From NCBI RefSeq assembly GCF_902806685.2, contig NC_048539.1, positions 11,668,501 through 11,732,500 on the forward strand: DNA of 64,000 nt, written 5' to 3'. Origin of the DNA: Maniola hyperantus. Lineage: Eukaryota; Arthropoda; Insecta; Lepidoptera; Nymphalidae. Positions within the stretch are counted from its first letter, which is position 1, and every line of letters starts with the position of its first letter. The translations under genes and the position numbers were made by a program. A model generated the notes under the pieces. The model was not told the origin of the DNA. It made no database searches and saw only the letters and a program-made list of their open reading frames with translations. Shown one piece after another: positions 35,911-50,900 of this stretch.

Positions 35911-38900
35911 ATGCAGCAGGCAGTCGACCCTCTCGCTACAACAAGCACTGTAAGTTTTCAATTTTCTTAGAAAACTGCTGGTAAAAAAGTAAAGTTGAGT
36001 TCATCGCATCGAATTTTAATTGTACTCTGTGCGTTCATTGATTTCGTTTTATGTGCATTAAAAATAAGGGAGAGCATCTACAATAAAATAGGATGCGGCG
36101 CTTATTTCTCTGATATTCGTCAAAATACCGACATCGACAGTGACTCAATAGAAAATATCAGTTAATAACTGCAGAATTTTAAATTCATCAGAGCAATGTG
36201 CAGCTTTATTATTTATGTGTATCAAGCTCCATCTCCACGGACGAGAGAATCGTGGCGATAGTCTCGCTGTGCCACCAAATTCGATACAACTCTTATAAGC
36301 CAATCCCCACAGGGTGATACTATCGCCGACGATAGTAGGTCGTTGCGATTCCCTCGCACGTGGAGATGGCGCCTGAGGGCTGCAAATATTGTTTGTCAAT
36401 TCATGCATAGCTCTGGGTTAAACTAGTTTTACTTGTTTGTTTTCGGAATAGCCGTTGGCGGAACCCGTGAACGGGACGCCCTCGGATGAGACTCCGCGTC
36501 GACAAGGGCGAGTGACCAATCAGCTGCAGTTCCTCCAAAAAAACGTGATTAAGGCCGTGTGGAAGCATCGATTCGCATGGCCTTTTCACCAACCTGTGGA
36601 TGCTAAGAAATTGAATCTACCTGTAAGTATTAGATCTTGGCCCCCCACCAAAAGACCTTCAGGGAAGACTTCACTGTCAATATTTGTATTAAAATTTGGC
36701 AGTTCTTGATATTTATTTCAATCTTTTAGGATTACCACAAAATCATCAAAAAGCCTATGGACTTGGGCACCATCAAGAAGCGTTTAGAGTCAAACTACTA
36801 CTATTCAGCCCAAGAATGTATTCAGGATTTCAATACAATGTTCACAAACTGTTATGTCTACAACAAACCTGGAGAGGATGTAGTCGTAATGGCGCAGACT
36901 TTAGAAAAACTCTTTCTAAATCGGGTAAGATAACATAGCATTTTTCATGTATTGTGTTGTGTGTGTGTTTTGTACAGTAAAAATGTAGTACCTAAGTTAA
37001 ATGTAAAAATAAACTTAAAGCTTTTTAGTGTACTAAAAAGAATGGATGGAAAATAATAAGAATCTTGTCGTGCATAGTTAAATCTTGCAAAGAATCTTCA
37101 GAAAAATATAAAAAATTATCAGAATTCACAATCACAACATTTGATCAACATTCAAGCTGAGTTGTTAGTTAGAGATCGTAAAAGATGTGAGGTACCATAC
37201 TCACGTTGTATTGTATATACATACACAGATAGCGCAAATGGACAAGGAGGAGAAGGAGATCGAGATGCCCTCCAACAGCAGCAAGACCACGGTGAAGAAG
37301 CGCACGGCAGGGTCGAGCGGGACAGCGGGTGCGGGCGCGGCCCCGGCGACGCCGGGCGCAGCGTCGGGCGCACGCGCTACACCCGCCAAGCCCGCCGCGC
37401 CCGCGCCTCTGCCCGCGTTCGTGGGCTCCACCAACACCACCACTACGCCCACGCTCAGCGCGCCCGCTGCCACGCCGCCAGCCACGCACACGGGCCTGCC
37501 GCAACAGGTTACTTTTTTTTCTTAAATAATAATTCCCTTTCCCCTCCAACAGCGAGCTTGTGTTAGGAGTAGGTATGACAATAGTGGAACGGGTGGATTT
37601 TGAACCGCCGATCTTTTGGATTTCAGTCCGCTCCTTTAACTGTTGTTGTTATTGAGGCTTCAACTACCTACTTCTTTTTGTAATTTTATTTTTGGGTCCG
37701 AGTGTTAGGCCCTTTTGATCCTGGTCGGTAATAAGTTGCACATAAGCCGAGAGAAACCTACCCTCCTACTACTCTTTTTAAAGAATCCATCTAAAATAGC
37801 CCAACATTTAAAACAGAGCGTCAAAACACAATAACGGCAGAGTGATATGGACCTTAAGATTATTGATTTAAAGTAAAAAAAATTGTATTAACGATTTTCA
37901 TTTCACAAGGTTTCTGTTTTGTAGCTTTAAATCAACGTTTCAAGATCTCTTCGCTAAAGTGTTTTGACGCTCGAATTCTATCAACGTGACGTTGGTGAGA
38001 TATAAAATCTTATACTGAGGCTACTCAGGTATGAAACTTCGTGAATCAATCGTTTCCTGAACCTAGGCAATAACCTGTTTTGTGTGCCTTTAACAGTAAA
38101 CAAAATAAAATAAAGACATGAGTGCTAGCTCCTAAAGAGGAGCAGCCTTTACAGAGGAGTGACCTTCAACTAATTTGCTAAAAGTCTTCGGATTGATTAC
38201 ACTGGGAGAAAAAAGTTTAGCTCGCGGTGTATCTTGCGCTTAGTAAAATTGGTATAACTACATATTTCGCTTTAGGTAGCGACGCAACCTTCCAATTTCC
38301 ACGTGACCCAAGCGGCCGCCCAACCGGTCCCGACAATACCGGCTGTCACGCTGTCACAGACCCAACCCGCCAAGGTTAGTTACTCTATTTATTGAAGATT
38401 AACATAATATAGATTGATATTATGTCAAGTAATGGAAAAATCGGTTTTTCTGTGTTATACAAGTATATAGTCTAGTTTGTCACATATTAATATTTGTAGG
38501 TTAAAAAAGGTGTTAAAAGAAAAGCTGATACCACAACACCCATGGGTAGCTCATTTGAAGGTGGCTACACAACCCCCACTATTGATCAACAGAGCGGACC
38601 CAAGCCTGCGAAAATATCCACGAGGAGAGAAAGTGGAAGACAAAAAAAGGTATGAACATGACAGACTTAGTCTTATCTTCATAATAGAGTATTTGACAGG
38701 TTTTTAAAATCTGTTCTACATTAATCATTGATGTCTAAGGACTCTATAGGAAATGTATATTTTACGTTTCATTTCATATAGTGCACGAAAAACGAAAACA
38801 AAAAATATTATTTAAATATCCCGCGAAAACGTTTTCTTGACAATATGGCGCTTCATACGTCATTGTGACGTCACCTGCTCGTAAACTTTGGTTGTTGACT

Positions 38901-41900
38901 ACTTTTGAGACTAGGAGTTAACAAGCAGTTGACGTCTTCAATCATTCGGGCCAATCACAGTCGTTTACGATCACGTGACATAAAGTTTCTTTGTCGATTT
39001 TCTCTTAAAATATCTCGTATTTTTCTTAACTGACTAAATAGTTGATTTCCAAAATTCACATTCAATATGGATACCATCAAAAGATCTTATATTTTACATA
39101 CTGTCAAATACCCTATTCTTTATGATATATAAGAATAGTTAAATGTGTGTGAAATAAAATCTATGTGGATTTTAAAATGACACATGGCAGTCGGCGTTCT
39201 TTACCTTCGCTCATCTCAATCACATCGATCTGAGGTATCTTCTATTCTCTTGTCAATAAATTAATCGACATTCGCGATCATTGATAAGCAAGCTAAATAT
39301 ATCTAAGACAGCATTGCACTACAGGCGTGTGAGGTGCTCCCGCGCTTCACCTCGGGCTCTAAATGGATTCAGTTCACGCGTGTACTGAAGTTGTATTAAA
39401 CAAGAAAAACTTACAAACCATTCCACCCACGAAGCGTAATGGCTCAGCAACATTTTAATCATTTCGTGAACATATTATTGTCGTCATGTTCGGGACATCC
39501 CAGAACATCTAGGGCGTCACCGTAAATGCCCGTTCACGAAATTGTGTCTTTAAAATATCGTACTATATTTTGACGACATCTATTTTTGACTGTTCCTAAA
39601 AAATCTACACTGCATTAGGTTCAAAAGATGTGAAAAAATAACCAATAGATGCCATTTGCTGTCAGTTGTGACCAACTGCTTTACATATTTGAATTGTTCA
39701 TATCTGAATCGGCGGCGATACCGTTGTTTGCGGACGACGAGCGGCAGTCTGCCACGAATTCGAACGAAAGTATTGAAAGTAACGTCTTGTTTTATGGTGG
39801 GTAAAATAGTTGATTGACCCATATCGCTGCAGGCGAGTCGGGTGGTGGAGGACGGCTTCAAGCTGGACGGGCTGTCGCCGGGCGCGGCCGGAGCGTCGCA
39901 CGCCGCGCTGACGCCGCAGCTGGCCAAGGGCAAGGAGAAGCTCTCCGACGCGCTCAAGAGCTGCAACGAGATCCTCAAGGAGCTCTTTTCCAAGAAGCAC
40001 TCGGTGAGACGCTTAGTGCTTCCCCGACTGTCTCGTAGTGGCACCAGTTTTACGGTGTTATTGCTACATTTATTTTGATATTTGTTTTATGTATAATATT
40101 TTGAAGATAAAAATAAATATTTCTTTAAAACATGGCAGCTGTACTAGTACCTTCAAAGTGTTATCTCACAAACAGAAGATGACTTTAAAATATCTGGTGC
40201 CCCTACTTAAGATATAAAATGATTTCTTATGTGTTTTAAAGTATCTAATCAATTTAGAAATAACGGTTTTTGACAGGGTTATGCATGGCCGTTTTATAAA
40301 CCTGTGGATGCGGAATTGCTAGGTCTACATGATTATTTTGATATTATTAAGAAACCTATGGACCTTGGGACTGTCAAACAAAAGATGGATACTAGAGCTT
40401 ACAAAACGGCTGCAGAATTTGCAGCGGACGTTCGTTTAATATTTACGAACTGCTACAAATATAATCCGCCGGATCACGATGTGGTCGCGATGGCTCGGAA
40501 ACTTCAAGACGTGTTTGAAATGAGGTAAGAGCTAATTCAAAATGACAAGTAAAAATAATAAATATGTAATTTTAATTAGCTTCTTAGCGTTTACAATATT
40601 TTGTATGTATTTTAAGATATGCAAAGATTCCCGATGAACCAAGTCATGTAGGAGTGCCACATGTAGATAAAGGAAGTTCGGCGTCGAGTTCAGAATCTGG
40701 CTCAGAGTCTGACACGGAATCCGATGACTCTGAAGAAGAAAGAAATAGAGCAGTGAAATTGTTAGAAAAGGAACTACTTGCACTACAGGAGAAAATGAGG
40801 AAACTTGTCGAGGAGTCCAGCAACAAGAAAAAGGCGAAAAAGAAAGTGAAGGATAAATCACAGAAAAAACAAGTCTCAAACAGCGCAATTCCTAAAGCAA
40901 ATGCTGTAGCTGCTTACAACGCTAAGGCAAATAATATTGGCGAAAACTTGGGTAAGAGTAATAATAAATTGTTATCTATGCTGCACTCTATTGCATCTCG
41001 ACCAGTGTATAATATATCTTTCATGTTCAAATCAAATCGAATTGGCAACGTCTATAGTTATAAGTAGTTGCGTAGTCAATATATAAAGGAAAGGTGGAAT
41101 TGATGAAGAAATGAAATGCAGAAATAAATATGTATCTTAGGAAATAGGAATTCCTAGATTAGGAAGTTCCTATGCCGCTCATCAGTTCCGCGACAAAGTG
41201 TTTAATGTAGACGCGCGCAATATATCAGCAGTGTGGGGAGAGATCATAAACTACTTGCGCGCAGCATTGATCAGCAACATTTTTGGGCAACATGTCTTCG
41301 ACAGTGGCCTGGCGTGTGCAGCAAACTGATCAGGGACATCACGTAGATTTTCCGCGTGAACTCCCGCGGAATGTTGCTCCAATGTTCCCTGATGAATAGG
41401 GATAATGACTACTAGTCAGCTTAGTTAAGGAGTTTGTATGAAATACATAGATGTGAACGTCATAAACATTTGATGTAATTTGACGTACTTTTTTAATTAA
41501 AATCGTGATTATTTGAAATGGTTAGCAAACATAAAACAAACAGCGGACGTGGATTTTCTGAATTTAGGAATACCCTCTACTTAATCATTCTTAAAAAATA
41601 ATTTATTTTTGACATAGGCATCATCCCAATTCAAGGATTAAATTCCTTAAAGTGAAATGTGTTCGGCAGCGACGAGTGGCGTGCGCGGCAAGACTGGCAG
41701 CAAGCGCGGCGCGGGAGGCGCGGGCGCGGCGGCGACAGCGGCGGGCGGCGCGGGCAAGGCGGCGGCGCGCGGTGCGCCCGCAAAGAAGAAGGGCTCCGCG
41801 CCCGCGGCCGCGCCGCAGCACCACGCGCCGCCGCACCACGCGCACCACGCGCACCCCGACTCGGACGACGAGGACCTCGCCAAGCCCATGTCCTACGACG

Positions 41901-44900
41901 AGAAGCGGCAGCTCTCGCTCGACATCAACAAGCTGCCCGGTCAGTATACATGCTCTCACTATAGTCTGATTTTTAATTCCGTGGAATTCTAACGTGTCAT
42001 AATGTTACCAGAGATAAAACAGTTTTCACAAAAAAGCTAGCATATTCAAATAAAATATAAAATAGGTTATTGATCCCAAGGATCTTTATAATAATGTAAG
42101 TTTAGGTTAAATTGTTAATTAACAGAGCACTATTTTAATTTTAAGTGGCACACTTTATTAAATATCAATGTCCAAACAATGAATGTAGGAAAATATTACT
42201 TACTATATTTTATGATGATTAAGTTTTAAGCCAAATTACAAGTTTTACAGCCAAATATAATGTCTCTATTGATTATATTATTATATTTGACACTTCGAGG
42301 CATTTATCCACCGCCATCCAACTCATCAATGGAAGTTCATGTCATTCTACTTCCATTTTAGATTGCATCATCACTTACCACCAGCTGAGATTGCAGTCAA
42401 GGGCTAACTTGTATCTGAATAAAAAAATCCATCTTGAATGTTTGAATGTGCTCTTGTTGTTTTTTTCTATGGTTGTCAGTGTTTCCATTGATTTAGCATT
42501 ATTCTAGTGTGGAACGTAAATTAGGTAGGGCTCAGTGTTGACAGGGATTAAATTAAGGGAAAAATATCTTCAGCTCATCAAACCTATTTTTCATACAAAA
42601 ACCAACTCTATGTATAAAATGACATCTGTCAGAATTCCACCGAATTAAAAATCAGCCTTTATAGTCCGTAAAAAACTACTTCTCACGCGCCATTTTAACT
42701 CTATGGGTCAACTGTCATGTCAAAAGTATGGTTCACTTTTAAAATAAGGACTAAAATCGTACTTTTGATATGAAATTTGACACAAAAAATTGATTGCAAT
42801 TGTCACACTAGCCGTCAAACGATGGCGGAAATCCTGTAGGAGCACGACTTGTTCTTTTCTTATCTGATAAGTCGTCTCATTAGGCACACAACATTAATCA
42901 ATTTATTTTTTCGTAGGTGACAAACTGGGGAAAGTAGTTCACATAATTCAGAGTCGAGAACCTTCACTGAGGGACTCCAACCCAGATGAAATCGAGATAG
43001 ATTTTGAAACATTGAAACCATCCACGCTTAGAGAATTAGAAAGTTATGTTGCGTCGTGTCTTCGGAAGAAAACGCGTAAGTACTTTTAAACGTCATTCTC
43101 ACGTTTAAAGTGATATAAGTTAAAGTAAAAATAAAAAGCCTTTTATTTATCCTTAATAAATAATCGGTACATGTACACATATTATAAATTCTGTACATGC
43201 CTTTAATATTGACTATGGAAAAATATTTTACCGTACTTAATTATTTAATTTAGTATATCAAATATTTATTCAATACATAAATGTGGTTTATTTTAGATCG
43301 AAAGGTGTCTGGCAAATCTAAAGATGAACAAATGGCTGAAAAGAAACAAGAATTAGAAAAACGGTTACAGGATGTATCAGGGCAATTAGGAACACATAAG
43401 AAACAACAAGCTAAAAAAGGTACGTCTATTATTTATCAGGAAATATTGATTTAGTGATTGGTTGATGGCTCGAAATGGTTAATTAATGGGATTGTGTAAC
43501 ACAGTGAGCGCTAACTTCTTTCCGTGGATAGACTATAGCTGATGACCGCGCCCATGGTCAAAACCACGCTCTTTTATCATTTACATAATCTTCGATTGTG
43601 TAATATGCTTTTTTCAAGAGCATACTTTTAATAGATTTTTTAAACTTGTGTAAAGGCAAGTCCAAAATAGGTTGCGATATTTTGTCATAAAAGGCCATTC
43701 TTACGGTTTCTTATTAGCCTACTATGTAGATCATTGATTTTCTGTACGGATACCTATTTCTTTAAACTTCTCTCGAAGGGAATCGCGTGGTTTTAAGTTA
43801 TAAATTGCGTGTATTGCCACTTTTAGGGTTCCGTACCTCAAAAGGAAAAACGGAACCCTTATAGGATCACTTTGTTGTCTGTCTGTCTATCTGTCTGTCA
43901 AGAAACCTACAGGGTACTTCCCGTTGACCTAGAATCATGAAAACTGTAGATCTTATAGCTGACATTTGGGGAAAAATCTGAAAACCGTGAATTTAGGGTT
44001 AGATCACACAAAAAAAAATTAAATTGTGGTCATGAACTAATAATTAGTATTTTCAACTTTCGAAGTGAGATAACTATATCAAGTGGGGTATCATATGAAA
44101 GGTCTTCATCTGTACATTCTCAAACAGATTTTTATTTATTTTTATGCATCATAGTTTTTGAATTATCGTGCAAAATGTCGAAAAAATACGACTAGTACGG
44201 AACCCTCATTGAGCGAGCCTGACTCGCACTTGGCTGGTTTTTTAATACAAAACTCCCAATATCTGCCGCTTTATCCCATATTAAGATTCCATTAGACATA
44301 ATACTATGAAAATAAATAAATGAAAACCTCCTTAGTTTAAGTAAGAAACTATGAAGATGACAGCTTGCATTGGCCGGTCCTCTTGTGGCGCCATTCCAAT
44401 AACAGAGACAGGTTGTAAAGACGTGGCGGTTGTTTTGCGCAGAAGGCTGCAAAGACGGGCTCGGCGGTGGCATGTCGTCGTCTTCCAGCTCGTCCGACTC
44501 GTCCAACTCGTCCTCCAGCACCGACACCAGCTCGTCCGACAGCAGCGACAGCGAAGCAGGTTAGACACACTCTCGCCCCGCCCCACCCCCCTGCCCCGCG
44601 CCACCCGCGCCGTGTACATTGCGACTTAGTTTTAGACTATAGTGGTACTTGCATTTAGTTAAGGCGAACCTTCACGAGAAAGTTCTCGATGCTTGAGATC
44701 TATGATTAGTTTTAGGTTAAAGCCGATTGTTCATATCTGAGAATGGAGTCTTAAAGGTTTTACCCTTTGCCAGTATTTTTTTTAAAGTGTGGACTCATCG
44801 CGGTACTTCTTTTTTGAATATACGTGGGCTGGGGATAAACAGTTTATTAGAATATTTAATTGATTCTAGTCGTGAGTGTGTCGACTACTGAACGAATGGT

Positions 44901-47900
44901 GCGAATTTAATATTGAATCCCGACTTATTTATATATTGTAGCTGATTTCATTGTACACAATCTCTATAATGCGTAACAAATGAAATCTCACTCGCCATTT
45001 TACCTTTATGATTCAACGGTCATGTCAAAAATTCTATTTTAGTCCTTATTTTAAAGGTGGGTACTTTTAACATAACAGTTGACACAGTTAAAATAGCGAG
45101 TGCGATCTCATTTTGTATGGACAATAAACTAGGTCTGAATCGCAACACTTTCATTTGCCGTAGGAAGCATTATGACGGATAGCAATATATTTAGACCTGT
45201 CATTTTAGTTTAGATTGTGTATAGTCCGTACAAAATGACTCCTAACGCGCTATTTTGACTATGGGTCAACTCTCATGTCAAAAGTAGAATTCACCTTTAA
45301 AATAAAGACTAAAATCTTACTATTGACATGAAATTTGACACAAATAGTTAAAATGGCGCGTGAGGAGTTAAATTTTACGCGTTATATAACAGAATTAGCC
45401 ACATTATATTTCCTTTAAAACAAAGCAAATTTTAGCAAGTGTTCATTTTATAATAGTTTACATCCAAGATACGGATAATACTTTACATAATATATTTTTA
45501 TTTATTTATTAACATTTCATCTTTCAAGTGATATATTTTATTAGTAACATTTTCGGTGATTTGATATATTTTTTCCTAATGACTGAGAGATATCAATATT
45601 TGAATGTTTCACACTTTGAAAGACAGAATGATGGAGTGCTTGTTGGTTGAATGCTGTTTTGTGTCAAATGGATTTTAATCAAATATTTATATTTTATATT
45701 TTTTTATTTTACTCCTCGATTATTATAATGCGGCAACACCTCGCAATGATTTATTTGAATTTTAGTACTTACTTTTCCTAAACTGTGTAGGTTTTTAGTT
45801 GTGTGCATGTTTGCGTGCGTGTGTGGCAGAAGTAGTTCTGATTTATATTACTGTGATATTGGAAAGAGGGATACCTTTATATTCGATCGGACAGTCATCG
45901 AGATCAAAAGTTTATCGTACGCAAGAAATGTTGGTAAAGGCACAAAACAGTTAAACCGTTAGCTAGGAGGGAAAGCCAGCTTTTGGTGTTCGCTGAAATT
46001 CGTAACTGGTGCCGGTAAGAACGATTTTTTTGGTTTGCTTTCATAAACCAATAGGAAATACCTTTTCACATTAATATTTTTAACTATATCATGTCCTCGA
46101 GTGCGACGTTATTTCATTTGCATCCTTAAATTGAAATGTCTATGTAAGAATCGCTATCGGAAACTTCAGATCTTACGGTTACTAATCGCTTAGCGCTGCG
46201 GCCGCGGCGCACCGCACCGGGGGAGCCAGCTGCTGCCACGTCACGTAATGCAAACAATTGTGTAAGGACGGATACCGACTAGCAAGCAAAATTATACAAA
46301 CTTCTTACACTCATACCCTTTGTTCTCTATACGACGAGGATGTATTCTAGTGACATGTTGTAGTTAAAAATGTAATTCATTGAAAAGGTATGGTTTATTG
46401 GTTGAACGCTTGTTACTCGATGCTTGCTCCCGAAATTCAACGAAATCGTAAACGAAACAATATATCACCACAAAAAAAAACACCTTAAGCTGGCCTCCTT
46501 CCTTCCACAAATTGTTTGCATACATGTATATTTACCATATTATGATAGTAAAAATTGTTTACGGTACAGATGAATATAATATTGTTATCGGAATGTGCCC
46601 AACTTCTGTAGCTTCCCATAGTTGTTTGTTATATATCCGGCAGCTCATGTTGATGTATTTTAGCTTTAATTCACCACAAATTGTAATATGTGTCATGTCG
46701 TACCAGCAGGAAGAAGGGAGAGGAGGATTATGGTGCAATAACTGTTGTGTGTCACGACAGGTACTCGCCAGAACACATGCCTTTTATGTAAACAAAATAA
46801 TTTTTTGTTTGTCTGCAAAAATTCCGCAATAATTAAATTTGATGGCAGACCAGTTGAACCTACACACCAGTATAACAGTGAACAAATTAAGGAATTTAGC
46901 ATACAAACAAAATCTGTTCCAGGGCAAGATTTTTTTAAAGATATACTATAATAATATGATACATCATATTTAATGTGACTGGAATATAGTTATACAACTA
47001 TTATTATATACTTTGAATATTACTTTAATAAGCTTAATTGATAAAGCATATTTTAGGGACATAGAACTAAAGATGCAAATATATACTATAGAATATAATT
47101 ATCTCAATTTATCCTATTTATTTATTTTTCATTATTACGTACAGACTTGCTGGCACATAAATTTATAGTTTCACAATATTTATTTGTGATCTGTAACATA
47201 ATATAAACAAAATCAACTTTTAAAAGGGTAGATGTTTTCTGGAAAGCAACTAGGCCTAATTTAAGTACATATGTGTATAATAGAAAATCGTAAAACAATT
47301 GACACAACAAAATGACATCACAAATTGTGATTTTTCAGTCTTTATATTTTTAGCTAAGCAATCTATGATTGTTTTATTTCATTTTTAGAAGATTTTATAG
47401 TATTTATTTTATTTTATTTCATATATGAAATACCTTATTCATAGTAAGAAGAATCAAAATTGGGCTAACAGTATTTTAATGTAAGTTTTAAAAATGTAAA
47501 GAATAATCGACAATTGTACATTCCTGACGATAACTAAGAAAATATAGGAATTTTAGTAATAAATTTATTAAAGCAATAGAATTGTCATACAAGTACAATA
47601 TTTTATTTTTTGATTAGTTAAGCATTAATCATACATTACTGAGTTAGGCAAAGGCGAGCGGTTTTTGGTATTTCTATATCTTATTGTACCTATTCTCTTT
47701 TAGAACGTAACAAAAAACAAAGTTTTCCTGTTTGTTTTTGTTTGCATATTCCGGAATCTATTTTTGTTATATTTAATTTAGAGCTATTTTGTCGCCTTTG
47801 TCTTAGGTTTTGTATAGCGCGCTTTGTAAGGGTGGAGAATGAGAGAACAAATTAGTCTATCTTTATACTCTTTGGTAGCGTTTTGCAGAATATTTTTATA

Positions 47901-50900
47901 GAGATTATGTTTGTCAAACCTAATAAAAAGCATTATATTAATTTGCTGAAATGACATGTATAGATTTTCTAAGTTTTAAAGTTTAGTAAGATTTGGTACA
48001 ATGAAGAACTCCTATACAACATCTTATTTTGATGTTGATTTTAATGAATGTAAACAGAAACACCATATTGTGTAAATTTTATATATTAAGATTTATTTAA
48101 CCTACCCTCATGACTTTAAATGGTTTAGATTGTAAGTTTGAGTGGTAATAAATAGACTTTGTAAATAATTCATAATATTACAAAAATTTAAGTAAATCTT
48201 TTAAGTAACATATTATGAAGTTTATTTTATTTTTCTTCCCTGAGATCTGAAGTTTCTATAGCGTCAAATGTGGAAAAGGTATTTTATGGTTGGTTTGGGG
48301 TTTTAAATATTTGCAAATTGCCTTCTTTTCAATACCACGGCAATACGTGTGGTAACACGTATTCTCGATATTTACTCTATTTAAATCGACTCATTACCGA
48401 AGAAATCGAAATTAAAAAAGCACTCTCATATTTATAAAAATAAGAATTTCATAAAGTTTTATTTCAAATTACATAAGTTGAAACCTACTTAAAATCGTAA
48501 CTTTAAGTTTTGTCTTGAATTTGGTTTTGTATAGTTAAGCTACAAGTATTTTTTTACAAGATTAAAATTATTAGATATCTGTTGTAAAAGTGTGATCAAA
48601 GTGTGAGGTATGTATCTGAAGATTGACCTAAACAAGTTAAAATGTGCCGTTCAAGTGGAAATTTACATAGGTAGGTCTTCTATATGTATATCATTATTTT
48701 AAAGTTTATATTATAGTTTTAACTTCAAAGAAAGTTACATTATTTCTTTATTACAGGCGCCGGTTTGGGAAAGCCTTCGAAGAAGAAGGTGAAAAAACAG
48801 GCCAATCAGCTTCCATCGCAAACGGTAAATATCGTTATTATAATGTTATTATTTTAATAGTTTGTGCTACAAATAAACAATCAACAAGCAACTACAAATT
48901 GAACGAAACTCGACAGTTTAAAGGAAAGGCAAGGAAATTAATATTAAACTTAGTTTATTTTCAGTACACACTCGTAAAGAATCGAAGGTCGAACTTTGCG
49001 ATGCGTCCCATCCGCACCTCGTGGCGCGAGCGACCGATTCCGCGAAAATTGTTTTCTCTTTCTAAAATATCACATTCGCTCGCACACTTTTTAAGAGGCT
49101 ATTTACATAAGGTAGCAAGCGTAACACATGAAAAGCCTTTTCATGTGTTATATTTCCTTTTAGGGTTCCGTATAACTTCGTTATCTGTCGTGCTTGTCAA
49201 GAAACCTATTGGGAACTTCCCGTTTACCTAAAATCATGAAATTTGGGAGGTAGTTCTTCTAAAATCCGAAAACCGTGAATTAGTGGTTACATCACAAAAA
49301 AAAAATTAAAAAGTGTTCCATGAACAAATAATTTGTATTTTCAACTTTCAAAGTAAGATTCATATACCAAGTGGGGAATATGGAAGCGCTTTACCTGTAC
49401 ATTCTAAAACAGATTTTTATTCATTAGATTTGATTAATTATGCAAAATGTCGAAAAAATACGACTAGTACGGAACCCTCGGTGCGCGAGTCTGACTCGCA
49501 CTTGACCGGTTAGTAATGAACGGACCAATTAAGATATCGGTTTGAATGTTGAATTCGGAGTTAACAGTTAGGGAATCTTCCATCTCCTCTGGTAGCGAGT
49601 GATTCTAAAATTTCAAAGGCACAAGAAACAAATTACTATATGCTCTCGTGCGATACACTTATTTTTCACCTCGCTAGCTTAAAAAACGTGTTCTAAGTAT
49701 AAAACGAGTAAAGAGATTGCTTAAGTTATTTGTACTCATTATTTTCAGAAAACGGTAGCGCCCCTTGTAGTGTCGGCGCCGGCCGCGCCCGTCGCCCCTC
49801 CTGCGCCCGTGGAACTTGCGCCGCCCGCAGATAACAAGCCCGAAGCGGCGCCATCCCCTCAGCCTGAAGTGAAAAGTCAGCCTGCGCCCCCCGCTCCCCT
49901 CACGCCACTCGTCATCCCCGCTCCCGCACCTGTCCTCCCTCCCGCTGTCAACGTGCCCGATTCTTCAAACGTATCCGTTTTGAGGGAAACCGAAAGCCAG
50001 AAGCCTCCCGTAAAAACAGAACCACGGAACGGGCTCGACAAAGTCGACGCTTCGCAATACATAGATCCCATCGAGCGGTCACTGGCCAGCCTCGAGCGGA
50101 GTCTGCAAGCAGATGTGCCTATGGACGTCAGCGTGGGCGCGTCCGAGCCGCCGATGCGCCTAGATGAGTTTACGCTACCGAAGCCGCCGCTCGTACCGGA
50201 CGCGGCTCACCATAACTTGATGGCTCAGCTCGGCGGACTGACGGACATGACGAACGTCTCGGAGCAGATTAAGAACGAAATGTACGTCCCGCCCCACAAT
50301 GGATTCGTGGAAAAAAAACGCGCAACATGAGCGCGAGATGCTAAGGCCTGATATCAACACGAACGTGCCCGGCATGACGACGGCGGCGCCCGCGGCCTCC
50401 ATCTTCGACCCCGTGTACGCGGCGCCGCTCGCGAGCGCGGCGCACCCCGGTCTGGCCGCGCCCGGCCTGCTACCGCCGGTGGCCAAGAAGGAGGAGGCCA
50501 AGCCGCTGCTGACGCCGAAGCCGATCGAGGATCTCATGGGGCCGACCGTGGTGGCGAACAACATGACCGATAGAGCTAAATACGAAATGGACAAAAAAGT
50601 GGACGATACTAAGAATTCAAATTTTGCTCAAGCGTTCAAAATTAAACAGGAACAGAATTTGAAAAATGCTAGCTCCTGGTCATCGTTGGCCCAAGCTGGG
50701 AGTCCACAGAGTATACCTGCCATAGGAACCAATAATCAAATTAAACCGAAACCTGTTATGGACACTTTTCAAGTAAGTATATTTTATACTCTATAAGATA
50801 TTTAGTTTACTACTACTTGATCTTACTCTATACTTTTATAATAATTTATTATTATGATCAACAGGCTTTCAAGAAACAGGCTCGTGAAAAGATAGACCGG

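Noticed and set aside
37152..37566. Several long ORFs on both strands over fs(1)h exon 4
   Set aside because: They are shadows of a GC-rich exon. Only the frame from 37229 continues bromodomain 1 and splices in phase.
41621..41992. Arg-rich and Ala-rich ORFs around exon 10
   Set aside because: Only the frame leading into DSDDEDLAKPMSYDEKRQ joins the NET domain; the others are composition artefacts.
46512..46951. Two short ORFs (106 and 68 codons) in the long fs(1)h intron
   Set aside because: Overlapping, AT-driven, no domain, no splice-site logic. The second has a CLLCKQ-like start but nothing conserved follows.
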